From contig CAVZOY010000006.1 of NCBI GenBank assembly GCA_963777095.1, positions 186,001-250,000 of the forward strand: 64,000 nt of DNA, written 5' to 3'. The notes under the pieces were generated by a model that did not search any database, was not told the DNA's origin, and saw only the letters and a list, made by a program, of their open reading frames with translations. Numbering within the stretch: the stretch's first letter is position 1; the number at the start of each line of letters is the position of its first letter. Positions 16,602 through 24,409 of this stretch are shown piece by piece. This stretch comes from CAVZOY01 sp963777095. Its GTDB lineage: Bacteria > Actinomycetota > Actinomycetes > Mycobacteriales > Geodermatophilaceae. The translations under genes were made by a program, and so were the position numbers.

Positions 16602-17403
16602 GGGCCACACCCTGTTCCGCCTCGCGAGGGAGCAGTCCGAGCTGTTCGCCGGCCGGCCGGTCCACGCGACCAGCCCGCAGGGCCGCTTCGCCGCGGGCGC
16701 CGCACTGATCGACGGCCGGGTGCTCGAGGGCGTGTGGTCCTACGGCAAGCACCTGTTCGCCGACTTCGGCCCCGACACCCTGCACGTCCACCTCGGGCTC
16801 TACGGCAACTACGTCACCGGCACGGGCCTGCCACCGACCCCGCGCGGCGCGCTGCGCATGCGCTGGGAAGGCCCCGGACCGGACGGCGACGGCGTCTGGA
16901 CCGACCTGCGCGGGCCGACCGTCTGCGAGGTGCTCGCCCGCGAGGAGGTGGACGGCATCCTCGGCCGCCTCGGTCCCGACCCGCTGCGACCGCGGGCTCA
17001 CGGCGGCCTGGCTCACCGGCGCGTCGCGCGCAGCCGCACGGCGATCGGTGCCCTGCTGATGGACCAGTCGGTGCTGGCCGGGGTCGGCAACGTCTACCGC
17101 GCGGAGATCCTGTTCCGGCACAACGTCTCGCCCTTCCGACCCGGCCGCGGCGTCGACGAGGCGCAGTGGGCGGGCATCTGGGCCGACCTGGTCACGCTCA
17201 TGCGCGCCGGCGTGCGGCTCGGCCGGATCGTGACGACGCGGCCCGAGCACCGGTCGCGGAAGCGGGGCACGGTCCAGCGCGCCGACGCCCACTACGTCTA
17301 CCGGCGCACCGGCCTGCCCTGCCGGATCTGCGGCACCGAAGTGCGCACCGAGGTCATGGTCGGGCGCAACCTCTTCTGGTGCCCGGACTGCCAGTCCGCC
17401 TGA
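16594..17403 (+). CDS. Fpg/Nei-family DNA glycosylase (Nei2-like)
   Basis: A 269-aa bifunctional glycosylase/AP lyase for oxidised bases. The N-terminus MPEGHTLFRLAR gives the catalytic Pro2-Glu3; the first residue H5 and the MPEGHT start resemble actinobacterial Nei2 rather than MutM. The helix-two-turn-helix (IGALLMDQSVLAGVGNVYRAEILF) and a C-terminal zinc finger (CRICGTEV and CPDCQ) are intact. It overlaps the photolyase by 8 bp, so the two repair enzymes are translationally linked. Confidence 0.93.
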   Translation: MPEGHTLFRLAREQSELFAGRPVHATSPQGRFAAGAALIDGRVLEGVWSYGKHLFADFGPDTLHVHLGLYGNYVTGTGLPPTPRGALRMRWEGPGPDGDGVWTDLRGPTVCEVLAREEVDGILGRLGPDPLRPRAHGGLAHRRVARSRTAIGALLMDQSVLAGVGNVYRAEILFRHNVSPFRPGRGVDEAQWAGIWADLVTLMRAGVRLGRIVTTRPEHRSRKRGTVQRADAHYVYRRTGLPCRICGTEVRTEVMVGRNLFWCPDCQSA

Positions 17404-17471
17404 GGTGGTCAGACCGTTTTCGAGACGAACCTTTCCGAATCGGTTGTGCGCCAGGTAGCGTCGCCGCCGAT

Positions 17472-18284
17472 ATGAAGCTCCTGGTCCGCGGCCTGGTGGT
17501 CGCCCTCGCCCTCGTGGCCGCCGTCGTCACCGTGCCCGGCACGGCGTCCGCGGCCGTCACCACGGTCGGCTACGACGTGTCCTACCCGCAGTGCGGAACG
17601 GCGCTGCCGTCGGCCCGGGCGTTCGCGATCATCGGGGTCAACGGGGGGCTGTCCACCAAGGCCAACCCGTGCCTGTCCACGCAGCTGCGCTGGGCCGCCC
17701 GCTCGAACGGGTCGGTGACCACGCAGCCGAAGGCGCAGGTGTACCTCAACACCGCCAACCCCGGTGAGCTGCGCGCGCAGGTGAGCACGTGGCCCACGGC
17801 CGGCAGCACGCCGTACGGCACGTGCGCCGGTGAGAACGACCAGGCCTGCTCCTGGCAGTACGGCTACGAGCGGGCGCAGAACAGCGTCGTCTCCTACTTC
17901 ACGCCCGCCGCCCGCGCTGCCGGCGTCGACACGCTGCCCTCGCGCTACACCTGGTGGCTCGACGTCGAGACCGAGAACACCTGGCAGTCCGGCTCCTCCG
18001 ACGCCCTGGCCCGCAACCGGGCGACGCTCGAGGGCATGACCGCCTACCTGCTGTCCCGTGGCGGCCGGGTGGGCCTCTACTCGACCGGCTACCAGTGGGG
18101 CCTGATCGCGGGCAGCGTGCCCTCGACCAGCAACCTGGTCGGCCGCAACAGCTGGCTCGCCGGCGCCAGCACGCTCACCCAGGCGAAGTCCAACTGCAGC
18201 CGGACGCCGCTGGTCCCGGGCGGCCGGGTGACGCTCACGCAGTACGTGGTCGGCGGGCTGGACCGCAATCACAGCTGCATCTGA
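17472..18284 (+). CDS. Secreted glycoside-hydrolase-like (DUF1906-type) protein
   Basis: A 270-aa precursor with a Sec signal peptide (MKLLVRGLVVALALVAAVVTVPGTASA, cleavage near residue 27). The mature part reads like a GH25/DUF1906 TIM barrel: VGYDVSYPQCGTAL, AFAIIGVNGGLSTKANPCL, AQVYLNTANPGE, YTWWLDVETENTW, GRVGLYSTGYQWGLIAG and WLAGAS. Cysteines are paired, as expected for an exported protein. TAGCGT lies 10 nt before the ATG, and Nei2 ends 68 bp upstream. A role in cell-wall turnover is plausible but the substrate is unproven. Confidence 0.82.
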   Translation: MKLLVRGLVVALALVAAVVTVPGTASAAVTTVGYDVSYPQCGTALPSARAFAIIGVNGGLSTKANPCLSTQLRWAARSNGSVTTQPKAQVYLNTANPGELRAQVSTWPTAGSTPYGTCAGENDQACSWQYGYERAQNSVVSYFTPAARAAGVDTLPSRYTWWLDVETENTWQSGSSDALARNRATLEGMTAYLLSRGGRVGLYSTGYQWGLIAGSVPSTSNLVGRNSWLAGASTLTQAKSNCSRTPLVPGGRVTLTQYVVGGLDRNHSCI

Positions 18285-18345
18285 GCGAGGCGCTCCGCAC
18301 CCGCGCGCTGGTGCCGGACGCCCCGGGCGGGTCAGGATGGCCCAC

Positions 18346-19762
18346 GTGTCGGACGACGGAGTCCCCGGAGAGCCATCCGCAGGCAGGCCACTGCGCGTCG
18401 CGGTGATCGGCGCCGGCCCGGCCGGCATCTACACCGCCGACGCGCTGACCCGGCAGAGCGACGTCCCGGTGACCGTCGACCTCGTCGACCGGCTGCCCAC
18501 CCCGTTCGGACTGGTGCGCCACGGGATCGCTCCCGACCACGCCAAGATGCGGGCGATCCGCGACACCCTGCACCGCACCCTCGACGTGCCGGGCGTCCGC
18601 TTCGTCGGCAACGTCGACGTCGGCATCGACATCGGTCTGGACGAGCTGCGCCGGCACGTCGACGCCGTGGTCTACACCTACGGCGCGGCCGTCGACCGGC
18701 ACCTCGGCATCCCCGGCGAGGAGCTTCCCGGCAGCCTGGCCGCCACCGCGCTGGTGGCCTGGTACTGCGGGCACCCGGACGCCGACCGCGCGACGGTCGA
18801 GGCGGCCCTGGCCGGCGCGCGGTCCGTGGTCGTCGTCGGGGTGGGCAACGTCGCGCTGGACGTCGCCCGCGTGCTGGTGCGGACGGCGGAGGAGCTCGAG
18901 CCCACCGACATGCCGCAGCACGTGCTCGATGCACTCGCCGCGTCCCCCGTCGAGGCGGTGACGGTGCTGGGCCGCCGTGGACCGGCGCAGGCGAGCTTCA
19001 CCACCCAGGAGCTGCGCGAGCTCGGCGAGCTGGCCGGGGCGACGGTGCTCGTCGACCCCGCCGACCTGGAGATCGATCCGGAGGCCGAGGAGCGGCTGGC
19101 CGAGGCGCACGATCGCAACGCCATCCGCAACCTCGCCGTCCTGCGCGGCTGGGCCGACCACGTCGCCGAGCCCGGCCGCGGCACGGTGACCCTGCGGTTC
19201 TACCGCCGACCGGTCGCGGTGCTCGGCGAGGACCGGGTCACCGGCGTGGAGATCGAGCGCACGGTGGTGGACGGCGACGGCCGCGCCTCGGGCACCGGCG
19301 AGACCGAGGTGCTGCCCGCCGACCTCGTCATCCGCTCGGTCGGCTACCGCGGTCTGCCGCTGCCCGGGCTGCCCGTCGACGAGCGCTCCGGCACGGTGCC
19401 CAACGAGGTGGGCCGCGTGCAACGCGACGGCGCGGTCTCCCCCGGCGAGTACGTCGCCGGGTGGATCAAGCGGGGGCCGAGCGGCGTCGTCGGCACCAAC
19501 AAGCACGACGCCCGGGAGACGGTCGCCGAGCTGCTGGCCGACGTCGCAGCAGGGCGTGCTGCGCCCGGCCGGGCACCCCGACGACCTGGTCGAGGCGTTG
19601 ATCGCGCGCGGGGCGGAGCCGGTGCTGCTCGACGACTGGCGGGCGATCGACGCGGCCGAGGTCGCGCTGGGGGCCACGCGTGGCCGGGCCCGCACGACGC
19701 TGCACGAGCGCGAGTCGCTGCTCGCCGCGGTCCGCGCGGCCGCGTCGCGGGTGTCCTCCTAG
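18346..19762 (+). CDS. fprA: Ferredoxin-NADP reductase, FprA/adrenodoxin reductase family (frameshifted)
   Basis: About 471 aa. FAD-binding VAVIGAGPAGIYTADAL at the N-terminus, LPTPFGLVRHGIAPDHAKMR, the NADP site VVVVGVGNVALDVARVL, RRGPAQASFTTQELREL, VIRSVGYRG and GWIKRGPSGVVGTNKHDA. One extra base near 19544-19548 moves the last 70 or so residues (LRPAGHPDDLVEALIARGAE, DDWRAIDAAEVALG) into frame 2. GTG 18346 lies 7 nt after CAGGAT; an ATG at 18337 overlaps that hexamer and is less likely. It converges with the amidotransferase, sharing stop-codon bases. Confidence 0.9.
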
Positions 19763-20451
19763 CGACGAGCGGCCTCGACCAGCCCGGCGAACAGGCGGGC
19801 GTCCTCGCCGACCTCGGGGTGGCCCTGCACGCCGACGACGAACCGTGCGCCGTCGAGCTCGGCCGCCTCGACGGTGCCGTCCTGGGCCCAGGCGACCGCG
19901 GTCAGCCCGTCGCCCAGCCGGTCGACCGCCTGGTGGTGGTGGCAGGCCCAGGTCGCGTCGGTGCCGACCAGCCCGGCCAGCCGGCTCCCCGGTGCGATCG
20001 ACACCGCGTTGTCGCCGTAGGTGCCGGGTGCGGGCACGTGCGTGTCGGTGCCGACGACGTCGGGCAGGTGCTGCACGAGCGTTCCGCCGCGGAGCACGGT
20101 GAGCAGCTGCAGCCCCCGGCAGACCGCGAGCACGGGCAGGTCACGCTGCAGCGCGGCGGCGAGCAGCGCCAGCTCCGCGTCGTCCCGGTCGGCGGCCGCC
20201 ACGCCGGTGCGCGGCGAGCGGTCGGCGCCGTACCGCGACGGGTCGACGTCCGCACCGCCTGCCAGCACGAGCGCGTCGAGCCGGTCGAGCACCTCGACGT
20301 CGTCCGCGATCGGCGGCAACAGCACCGGCACTCCCCCGGCGGCCGACACCTGCCGCACGTAGTCGGCCGGCACCAGGACGGCGGGGCAGTTCCACACGCC
20401 CCACCGGGCGGTCTCCCGGTAGGTGGTGATGCCGACGACCGGCCTCGTCAT
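19759..20451 (-). CDS. Gamma-glutamyl-amine amidohydrolase, class I glutamine-amidotransferase fold (PuuD-like)
   Basis: A 230-aa peptidase C26 family protein: RPVVGITTY, LDALVLAGGADVDPSRYG, nucleophile Cys111 in VLAVCRGLQLLTV, and the His-Glu pair in VQGHPEVGED. PuuD hydrolyses gamma-glutamyl-GABA and related amides to glutamate plus the amino acid. It is the last gene of the leftward glutamine synthetase/ALDH/SDR operon, overlapping the SDR by 4 bp, which supports release of glutamate from a gamma-glutamylated intermediate. Confidence 0.9.
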   Translation of the reverse strand: MTRPVVGITTYRETARWGVWNCPAVLVPADYVRQVSAAGGVPVLLPPIADDVEVLDRLDALVLAGGADVDPSRYGADRSPRTGVAAADRDDAELALLAAALQRDLPVLAVCRGLQLLTVLRGGTLVQHLPDVVGTDTHVPAPGTYGDNAVSIAPGSRLAGLVGTDATWACHHHQAVDRLGDGLTAVAWAQDGTVEAAELDGARFVVGVQGHPEVGEDARLFAGLVEAARR

Positions 20452-21215
20452 AGCGGAGTCACGTAGGCGCCCGAGATGCCGCCGTCGACCAGGAAGCTCG
20501 AGGCGGTGATGAACGACGCGTCGTCCGAGGCCAGGAACGCGGCGGCGGAGGCGATCTCGTCCGGCTCGGCGAACCGCCCCATCGGGATGTGCACCAGCCG
20601 GCGGGCGGCGCGCTCGGGGTCCTTGGCGAACAGCTCCTGCAGCAGCGGGGTGTTCACCGGTCCCGGGCACAGGGCGTTGACCCGCACGCCCTGGCGGGCG
20701 AACTGGACGCCGAGCTCGCGCGACATCGCCAGCACGCCGCCCTTGGAGGCGGTGTAGGAGATCTGGCTGGTCGCCGCGCCCATGACGGCGACGAACGAGG
20801 CGGTGTTGATGACCGATCCGCGGCCGCGGTCGAGCAGGTGCGGGATGCCGTACTTGCAGCACAGGTACACCGAGGTCAGGTTGACCTCCTGCACGCGGCG
20901 CCAGGCGTCGATCCCGGTCTCCAGGATCGAGTCGTCGTCCGGGGGCGAGATGCCGGCGTTGTTGAAGCAGACGTCCAGGCCGCCGAAGCGCTCGACGGCC
21001 GTCGCGTACATCTCCTGGACGTCGTCCGCGTCGGTGACGTCGGCGTGCACGTACAGCCCGCCGATCTCGTCGGCCAGCGCCGGCCCGCCGCCGTCGTCGA
21101 GGTCGGCGACCACGACGTGCGCACCCTCGGCGGCGAACCGCCGGGCGCTCGCGCGGCCGATGCCGCTGGCCGCACCGGTGATGACCGCGACCTTGCCCTC
21201 GAGCCTGCCTGCCAC
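20448..21215 (-). CDS. Short-chain dehydrogenase/reductase (3-oxoacyl-ACP-reductase-like)
   Basis: A 255-aa classical SDR: VAVITGAASGIGRASARRFA (TGxxxGIG), VVADLDD, the NNAG motif, catalytic YTASK with the upstream INTASF serine region, and a C-terminal SSFLVDGG. An Asp at the end of beta-2 suggests NAD rather than NADP. GTG 21215 has GGAGGA a few nt upstream. Twelve bp separate it from the ALDH gene, and it overlaps the PuuD-like gene. Its substrate is probably an alcohol or hydroxy intermediate of the operon's pathway; this is inference. Confidence 0.92.
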   Translation of the reverse strand: MAGRLEGKVAVITGAASGIGRASARRFAAEGAHVVVADLDDGGGPALADEIGGLYVHADVTDADDVQEMYATAVERFGGLDVCFNNAGISPPDDDSILETGIDAWRRVQEVNLTSVYLCCKYGIPHLLDRGRGSVINTASFVAVMGAATSQISYTASKGGVLAMSRELGVQFARQGVRVNALCPGPVNTPLLQELFAKDPERAARRLVHIPMGRFAEPDEIASAAAFLASDDASFITASSFLVDGGISGAYVTPL

Positions 21216-21226
21216 GCTTCCTCCGA

Positions 21227-22603
21227 TCACTGCTCGGTCGCCAGGAACACGTTCTTCACGTCGGTGAACGAGTCCAGCGCGTCGGGCCCGAGCTCGCGCC
21301 CGAGGCCGGACTGCTTCATCCCGCCGAACGGCGTCCAGTACCGCACGGAGGAGTTGGAGTTCACCGACAGGTTGCCCGCCTCGACGCCGCGGGCGACCCG
21401 GAACGCCCGGCCGAGATTCTCCGTCCAGATCGAGCCGGACAGGCCGTACTCGGTGTCGTTGGCCAACGCGACCGCCTGGTCCTCGGTGTCGAACGGGACG
21501 ACGGCGACCACCGGCCCGAAGATCTCCTCCCGCCAGGCCGGGGCCGTCGGCTCGACCGGTGCGAGCACGGTCGGCGGGAACCAGAAGCCGGGCCCCTCCG
21601 GCGCGGTGCCGCGGATGACGACGGGAGCGTCGTCCGGCACGAAGGCGGCCACGCGGTCGCGCTGGCCGGCGCTGATCAGCGGGCCCATCTCGCTCTCCTC
21701 CGACCGCGGGTCGACGACCCGTAGCCGGGTGACGGCGTCCTCCAGGCGGTCGAGGAACTCGTCGAGCACCGGCCGGTGGACCAGGATGCGGGAGCGCGCG
21801 CAGCAGTCCTGCCCGGCGTTGTCGAAGACGGCCGACGGCGCCGCGGCCGCCGCCTTGGCCAGGTCCGCGTCGTCGAACACGATGTTCGCGCTCTTGCCGC
21901 CGAGCTCCAGCGTCACCCGCTTCACCTGGTCGGCGCAGCCGGCCATGATCCGCTTGCCCACCTCGGTGGAACCGGTGAAGCAGACCTTGCGGACGGCGGG
22001 GTGCGTGACGAACCGCTCGCCGACGATCGAGCCCTTGCCCGGCAGCACCTGGAAGACGGAGTCGGGGATGCCGGCCTCGCGGGCGAGCTCGCCGAGCCGC
22101 ATGGCGGTGAGCGGCGTCAGCTCCGCCGGCTTGAGGACGACGGTATTGCCCGCCGCGAGCGCGGGTGCGAATCCCCAGCCCGCGATCGGCATCGGAAAGT
22201 TCCAGGGCACGATGATGCCGACGACGCCGAGCGGCTCGGCGAACGTGACGTCCACCCCACCGGCCACCGGGATCTGCCGGCCGGCCGCCCGCTCGGGCGC
22301 CGCCGAGTAGTAGTGCAGGACGTCGCGGACGTTGCCCGCCTCCCACCGCGCGTTGCCGATGGGATGCCCGGAGTTGGCCACCTCCAGCTGGGCGAGCTCC
22401 TCGACGTGCTCGTCGACCAGCTCGGCGAAGCGGCGCAGCAGCCGGCCACGGTCACCCGGCGCGACCGCCCGCCAGGCCGGGAAGGCCTTGGCGGCCCGCT
22501 CGATGGCGGCGTCGGTCTGCGCGAGCGAGGTGAGCTCGACGGTGGTGACGATCTCCTCGGTGGCGGGGTTGACGACTTCGTGGACGGCGGTCACAGAGTC
22601 CAT
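21227..22603 (-). CDS. NAD(P)-dependent aldehyde dehydrogenase
   Basis: A 458-aa ALDH-superfamily enzyme. Rossmann segment VVGIIVPWNFPMPIAGWGFAPALAAGNTVVLKPAELTP, FTGSTEVGKRIM, catalytic Glu in TLELGGKSANIVFDDAD, catalytic Cys region DNAGQDCCARSRILVH, EEIFGPVVAVVPFDTEDQA, and PFGGMKQSGLGRELG. A PuuC-like role, oxidising a gamma-glutamyl-aminoaldehyde, fits the operon (glutamine synthetase upstream, PuuD-like hydrolase downstream). ATG 22603 begins the conserved protein; an upstream in-frame ATG would add 12 residues in repeat DNA. Confidence 0.93.
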   Translation of the reverse strand: MDSVTAVHEVVNPATEEIVTTVELTSLAQTDAAIERAAKAFPAWRAVAPGDRGRLLRRFAELVDEHVEELAQLEVANSGHPIGNARWEAGNVRDVLHYYSAAPERAAGRQIPVAGGVDVTFAEPLGVVGIIVPWNFPMPIAGWGFAPALAAGNTVVLKPAELTPLTAMRLGELAREAGIPDSVFQVLPGKGSIVGERFVTHPAVRKVCFTGSTEVGKRIMAGCADQVKRVTLELGGKSANIVFDDADLAKAAAAAPSAVFDNAGQDCCARSRILVHRPVLDEFLDRLEDAVTRLRVVDPRSEESEMGPLISAGQRDRVAAFVPDDAPVVIRGTAPEGPGFWFPPTVLAPVEPTAPAWREEIFGPVVAVVPFDTEDQAVALANDTEYGLSGSIWTENLGRAFRVARGVEAGNLSVNSNSSVRYWTPFGGMKQSGLGRELGPDALDSFTDVKNVFLATEQ

Positions 22604-22622
22604 GGTTCGACTCCGGACTCGT

Positions 22623-22740
22623 TCCGCTCCTCGGTCCACGACGTGGGTCGCCTCCGCGGTCGCTCCGCTCCTCGGTCGCTGGCGCTCCCTACGATGCTCA
22701 CTCCCTGTCGGCTCCCGGCATCTCCCTGCGATGCTCGCTC
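22623..22740. repeat. Short degenerate direct repeats in the glnA-ALDH spacer
   Basis: TCCGCTCCTCGGTC occurs identically at 22623-22636 and 22664-22677. A second 19-bp unit occurs at 22685-22703 (CTCCCTACGATGCTCACTC) and 22722-22740 (CTCCCTGCGATGCTCGCTC), 17 of 19 identical. Together they fill the 148-bp gap inside the operon. The composition differs from flanking coding DNA and resembles dispersed intergenic repeats of this group. Confidence 0.7.
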
Positions 22741-22751
22741 GCCCGTCGTTC

Positions 22752-24101
22752 TCACAATCGCTCGAAACCCCGCACTCTCTCCCAGTCGGTCACCGCGGCG
22801 TCGTAAGCGGTGAGCTCGACGCGGGCGGCGTTCGTGTAGTGGTCGACCACATCGTCGCCGAACGCCGTCCGGGCCGTCGCGCTGGCCTCGAACAACTCGC
22901 AGGCGTCGCGCAGCGTGCCCGGCACCCGCGGTTTGTCGGAGTCGTAGGCGTTGCCTGGGAACGCCTCCTCCAGCGACAGCTCCTGCTCGATGCCGTGCAG
23001 GCCGGCGGCGATCGACGCGGCCAGCGCCAGGTACGGGTTGACGTCGCCGCCGGGCACCCGGTTCTCCACGCGCAGCGACGAGCCGTGCCCGATCACCCGC
23101 AAGGCGCACGTGCGGTTGTCGAAGCCCCAGGCCACCGCGGTCGGCGCGAAGCTGCCGAGCGCGAACCGCTTGTAGGAGTTGATGTTCGGCGCCATGAGCA
23201 GGGTGAACTCCCGCTGGCAGGCCAGCTGTCCGGCCAGGAACTGCGAGAACACCGGCGAGAAACCGTGCGCCTCGTCGCCGGCGAACACCGGCCGGTCCTG
23301 CCCGTCGCGCAGGCTCACGTGCAGGTGGCAGGAGTTGCCCTCGCGCTCGTCGAACTTGGCCATGAAGGTCAGGCTCATCCCGGCCGCGGACGCGATCTCC
23401 TTGGCGCCGTTCTTGTAGACGACGTGGTTGTCGGCGGTACCGAGCGCGTCGCGGTAGCGGAAGGCGATCTCGTGCTGGCCGAGGTTGCACTCCCCCTTGG
23501 CCGACTCGACGGTCATCCCGGCGCCGGCCATCCCGTTGCGGATGGCGCGCAGCAGCGGCTCCACCCGCGCGGTGCCGAGCAGCGAGTAGTCGACGTTGTA
23601 CTGGTTCGCGGGCGTGAGGTGCCGGTACGCCTGCGACCACGCCTGCTCGTAGCTGTCGCGGAAGACGATGAACTCCAGCTCGGTGCCGGCCATCGCCGTC
23701 CAGCCGCGCTCGGCCAGCCGGTCGAGCTGGCGGCGGAGCACCTGCCGCGGCGAGACGCTCACCGGGGTGCCGTCGAGCAGCTCCAGGTCGCCGAGCAGCA
23801 TCGCCGTCCCCGGGAGCCACGGCACGCGCCGCAGGGTGCCCAGGTCGGGCCGGATCGCGAAGTCGCCGTAGCCGCTCTCCCATGACGTGATCGCGTAGCC
23901 GCCGACGGTGTTCATCTCGACGTCGACGGCGAGCAGGTAGTTGCACGCCTCCGTGCCGTGCGAGAGCACCTCGTCGAGGAAGAACCGCGCGTGGAAGCGC
24001 TTGCCCTGCAGTCGGCCCTGCATGTCCGGGACGGCGAGGACGACCGTGTCGACCTCTCCGCCCTCGACCAGCAGGGTGAGCTCCTCCGAGGAGATCGTCA
24101 C
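22752..24101 (-). CDS. Glutamine synthetase-like gamma-glutamylamine ligase (PuuA/GlnA3/GlnA4 type)
   Basis: A 449-aa GS-fold protein. Seen: N-terminal beta-grasp (VVLAVPDMQGRLQGKRF), TELEFIVFRDSYEQAW (metal-binding Glu region), ESAKGECNLGQHEIAFRY, GNSCHLHVSL, NINSYKRFALGSFAPTAVAWGFDNRTCALRV, and the ENRVPGGDVNPYLALAA segment. The operon with ALDH and a PuuD-like hydrolase, and the lack of the GlnA adenylylation-type C-terminus, favour gamma-glutamylation of an amine (putrescine, a polyamine or ethanolamine) over ammonia assimilation. GTG 24101 follows GGAGGA by 5 nt. Confidence 0.9.
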   Translation of the reverse strand: MTISSEELTLLVEGGEVDTVVLAVPDMQGRLQGKRFHARFFLDEVLSHGTEACNYLLAVDVEMNTVGGYAITSWESGYGDFAIRPDLGTLRRVPWLPGTAMLLGDLELLDGTPVSVSPRQVLRRQLDRLAERGWTAMAGTELEFIVFRDSYEQAWSQAYRHLTPANQYNVDYSLLGTARVEPLLRAIRNGMAGAGMTVESAKGECNLGQHEIAFRYRDALGTADNHVVYKNGAKEIASAAGMSLTFMAKFDEREGNSCHLHVSLRDGQDRPVFAGDEAHGFSPVFSQFLAGQLACQREFTLLMAPNINSYKRFALGSFAPTAVAWGFDNRTCALRVIGHGSSLRVENRVPGGDVNPYLALAASIAAGLHGIEQELSLEEAFPGNAYDSDKPRVPGTLRDACELFEASATARTAFGDDVVDHYTNAARVELTAYDAAVTDWERVRGFERL

Positions 24102-24127
24102 GTGTCCTCCGGGACGTCGGGATGCTC

Positions 24128-24156
24128 ATCCACTCGTCCCGGCCAGACGGTGTCAA
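24128..24156 (-). promoter_or_regulatory. Consensus-like promoter of the gamma-glutamyl amine operon
   Basis: On the minus strand TTGACA (24156-24151), 17 nt, then GTGGAT (24133-24128). The -35 is a perfect match, the -10 is weak. The start would fall about 20 nt before the glnA-like GTG. This is the best -35 seen in the window. Confidence 0.55.
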
Positions 24157-24270
24157 GGGCTGACGGCGCACCGTGGCCGGGTCGTCACCGCGCTGACCAG
24201 CACCGACGGCGTCCGGACTCGCCGTACGGTGCCCGGACTCGCGCTGCGCCGCGAGTTCGGGCACCGCAAG

Positions 24271-24408
24271 GTGAGTTCCGTGTCGATCCCCGACCCGACG
24301 TCGGTGAAGGTCGAGACCGACTGGCTGCCGGTCCGGGTCGAGGTCGCCGCGCTCGGCGTCGACCTTCAGGACGTGGCGCTGCTGCGACGGCTGCTCGCGG
24401 GCGACTGA
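24271..24408 (+). CDS. Possible small protein, unknown
   Basis: An open frame ending at 24408 encodes VSSVSIPDPTSVKVETDWLP and continues with a short hydrophobic/basic tail, about 45 aa from GTG 24271 or 42 aa from GTG 24280. No ribosome-binding site and no family recognised. It occupies the otherwise empty gap between the divergent glnA-like gene and the 3' end of ppc. The composition looks protein-like but the call is weak. Confidence 0.3.
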   Translation: MSSVSIPDPTSVKVETDWLPVRVEVAALGVDLQDVALLRRLLAGD

Positions 24409-24409
24409 C

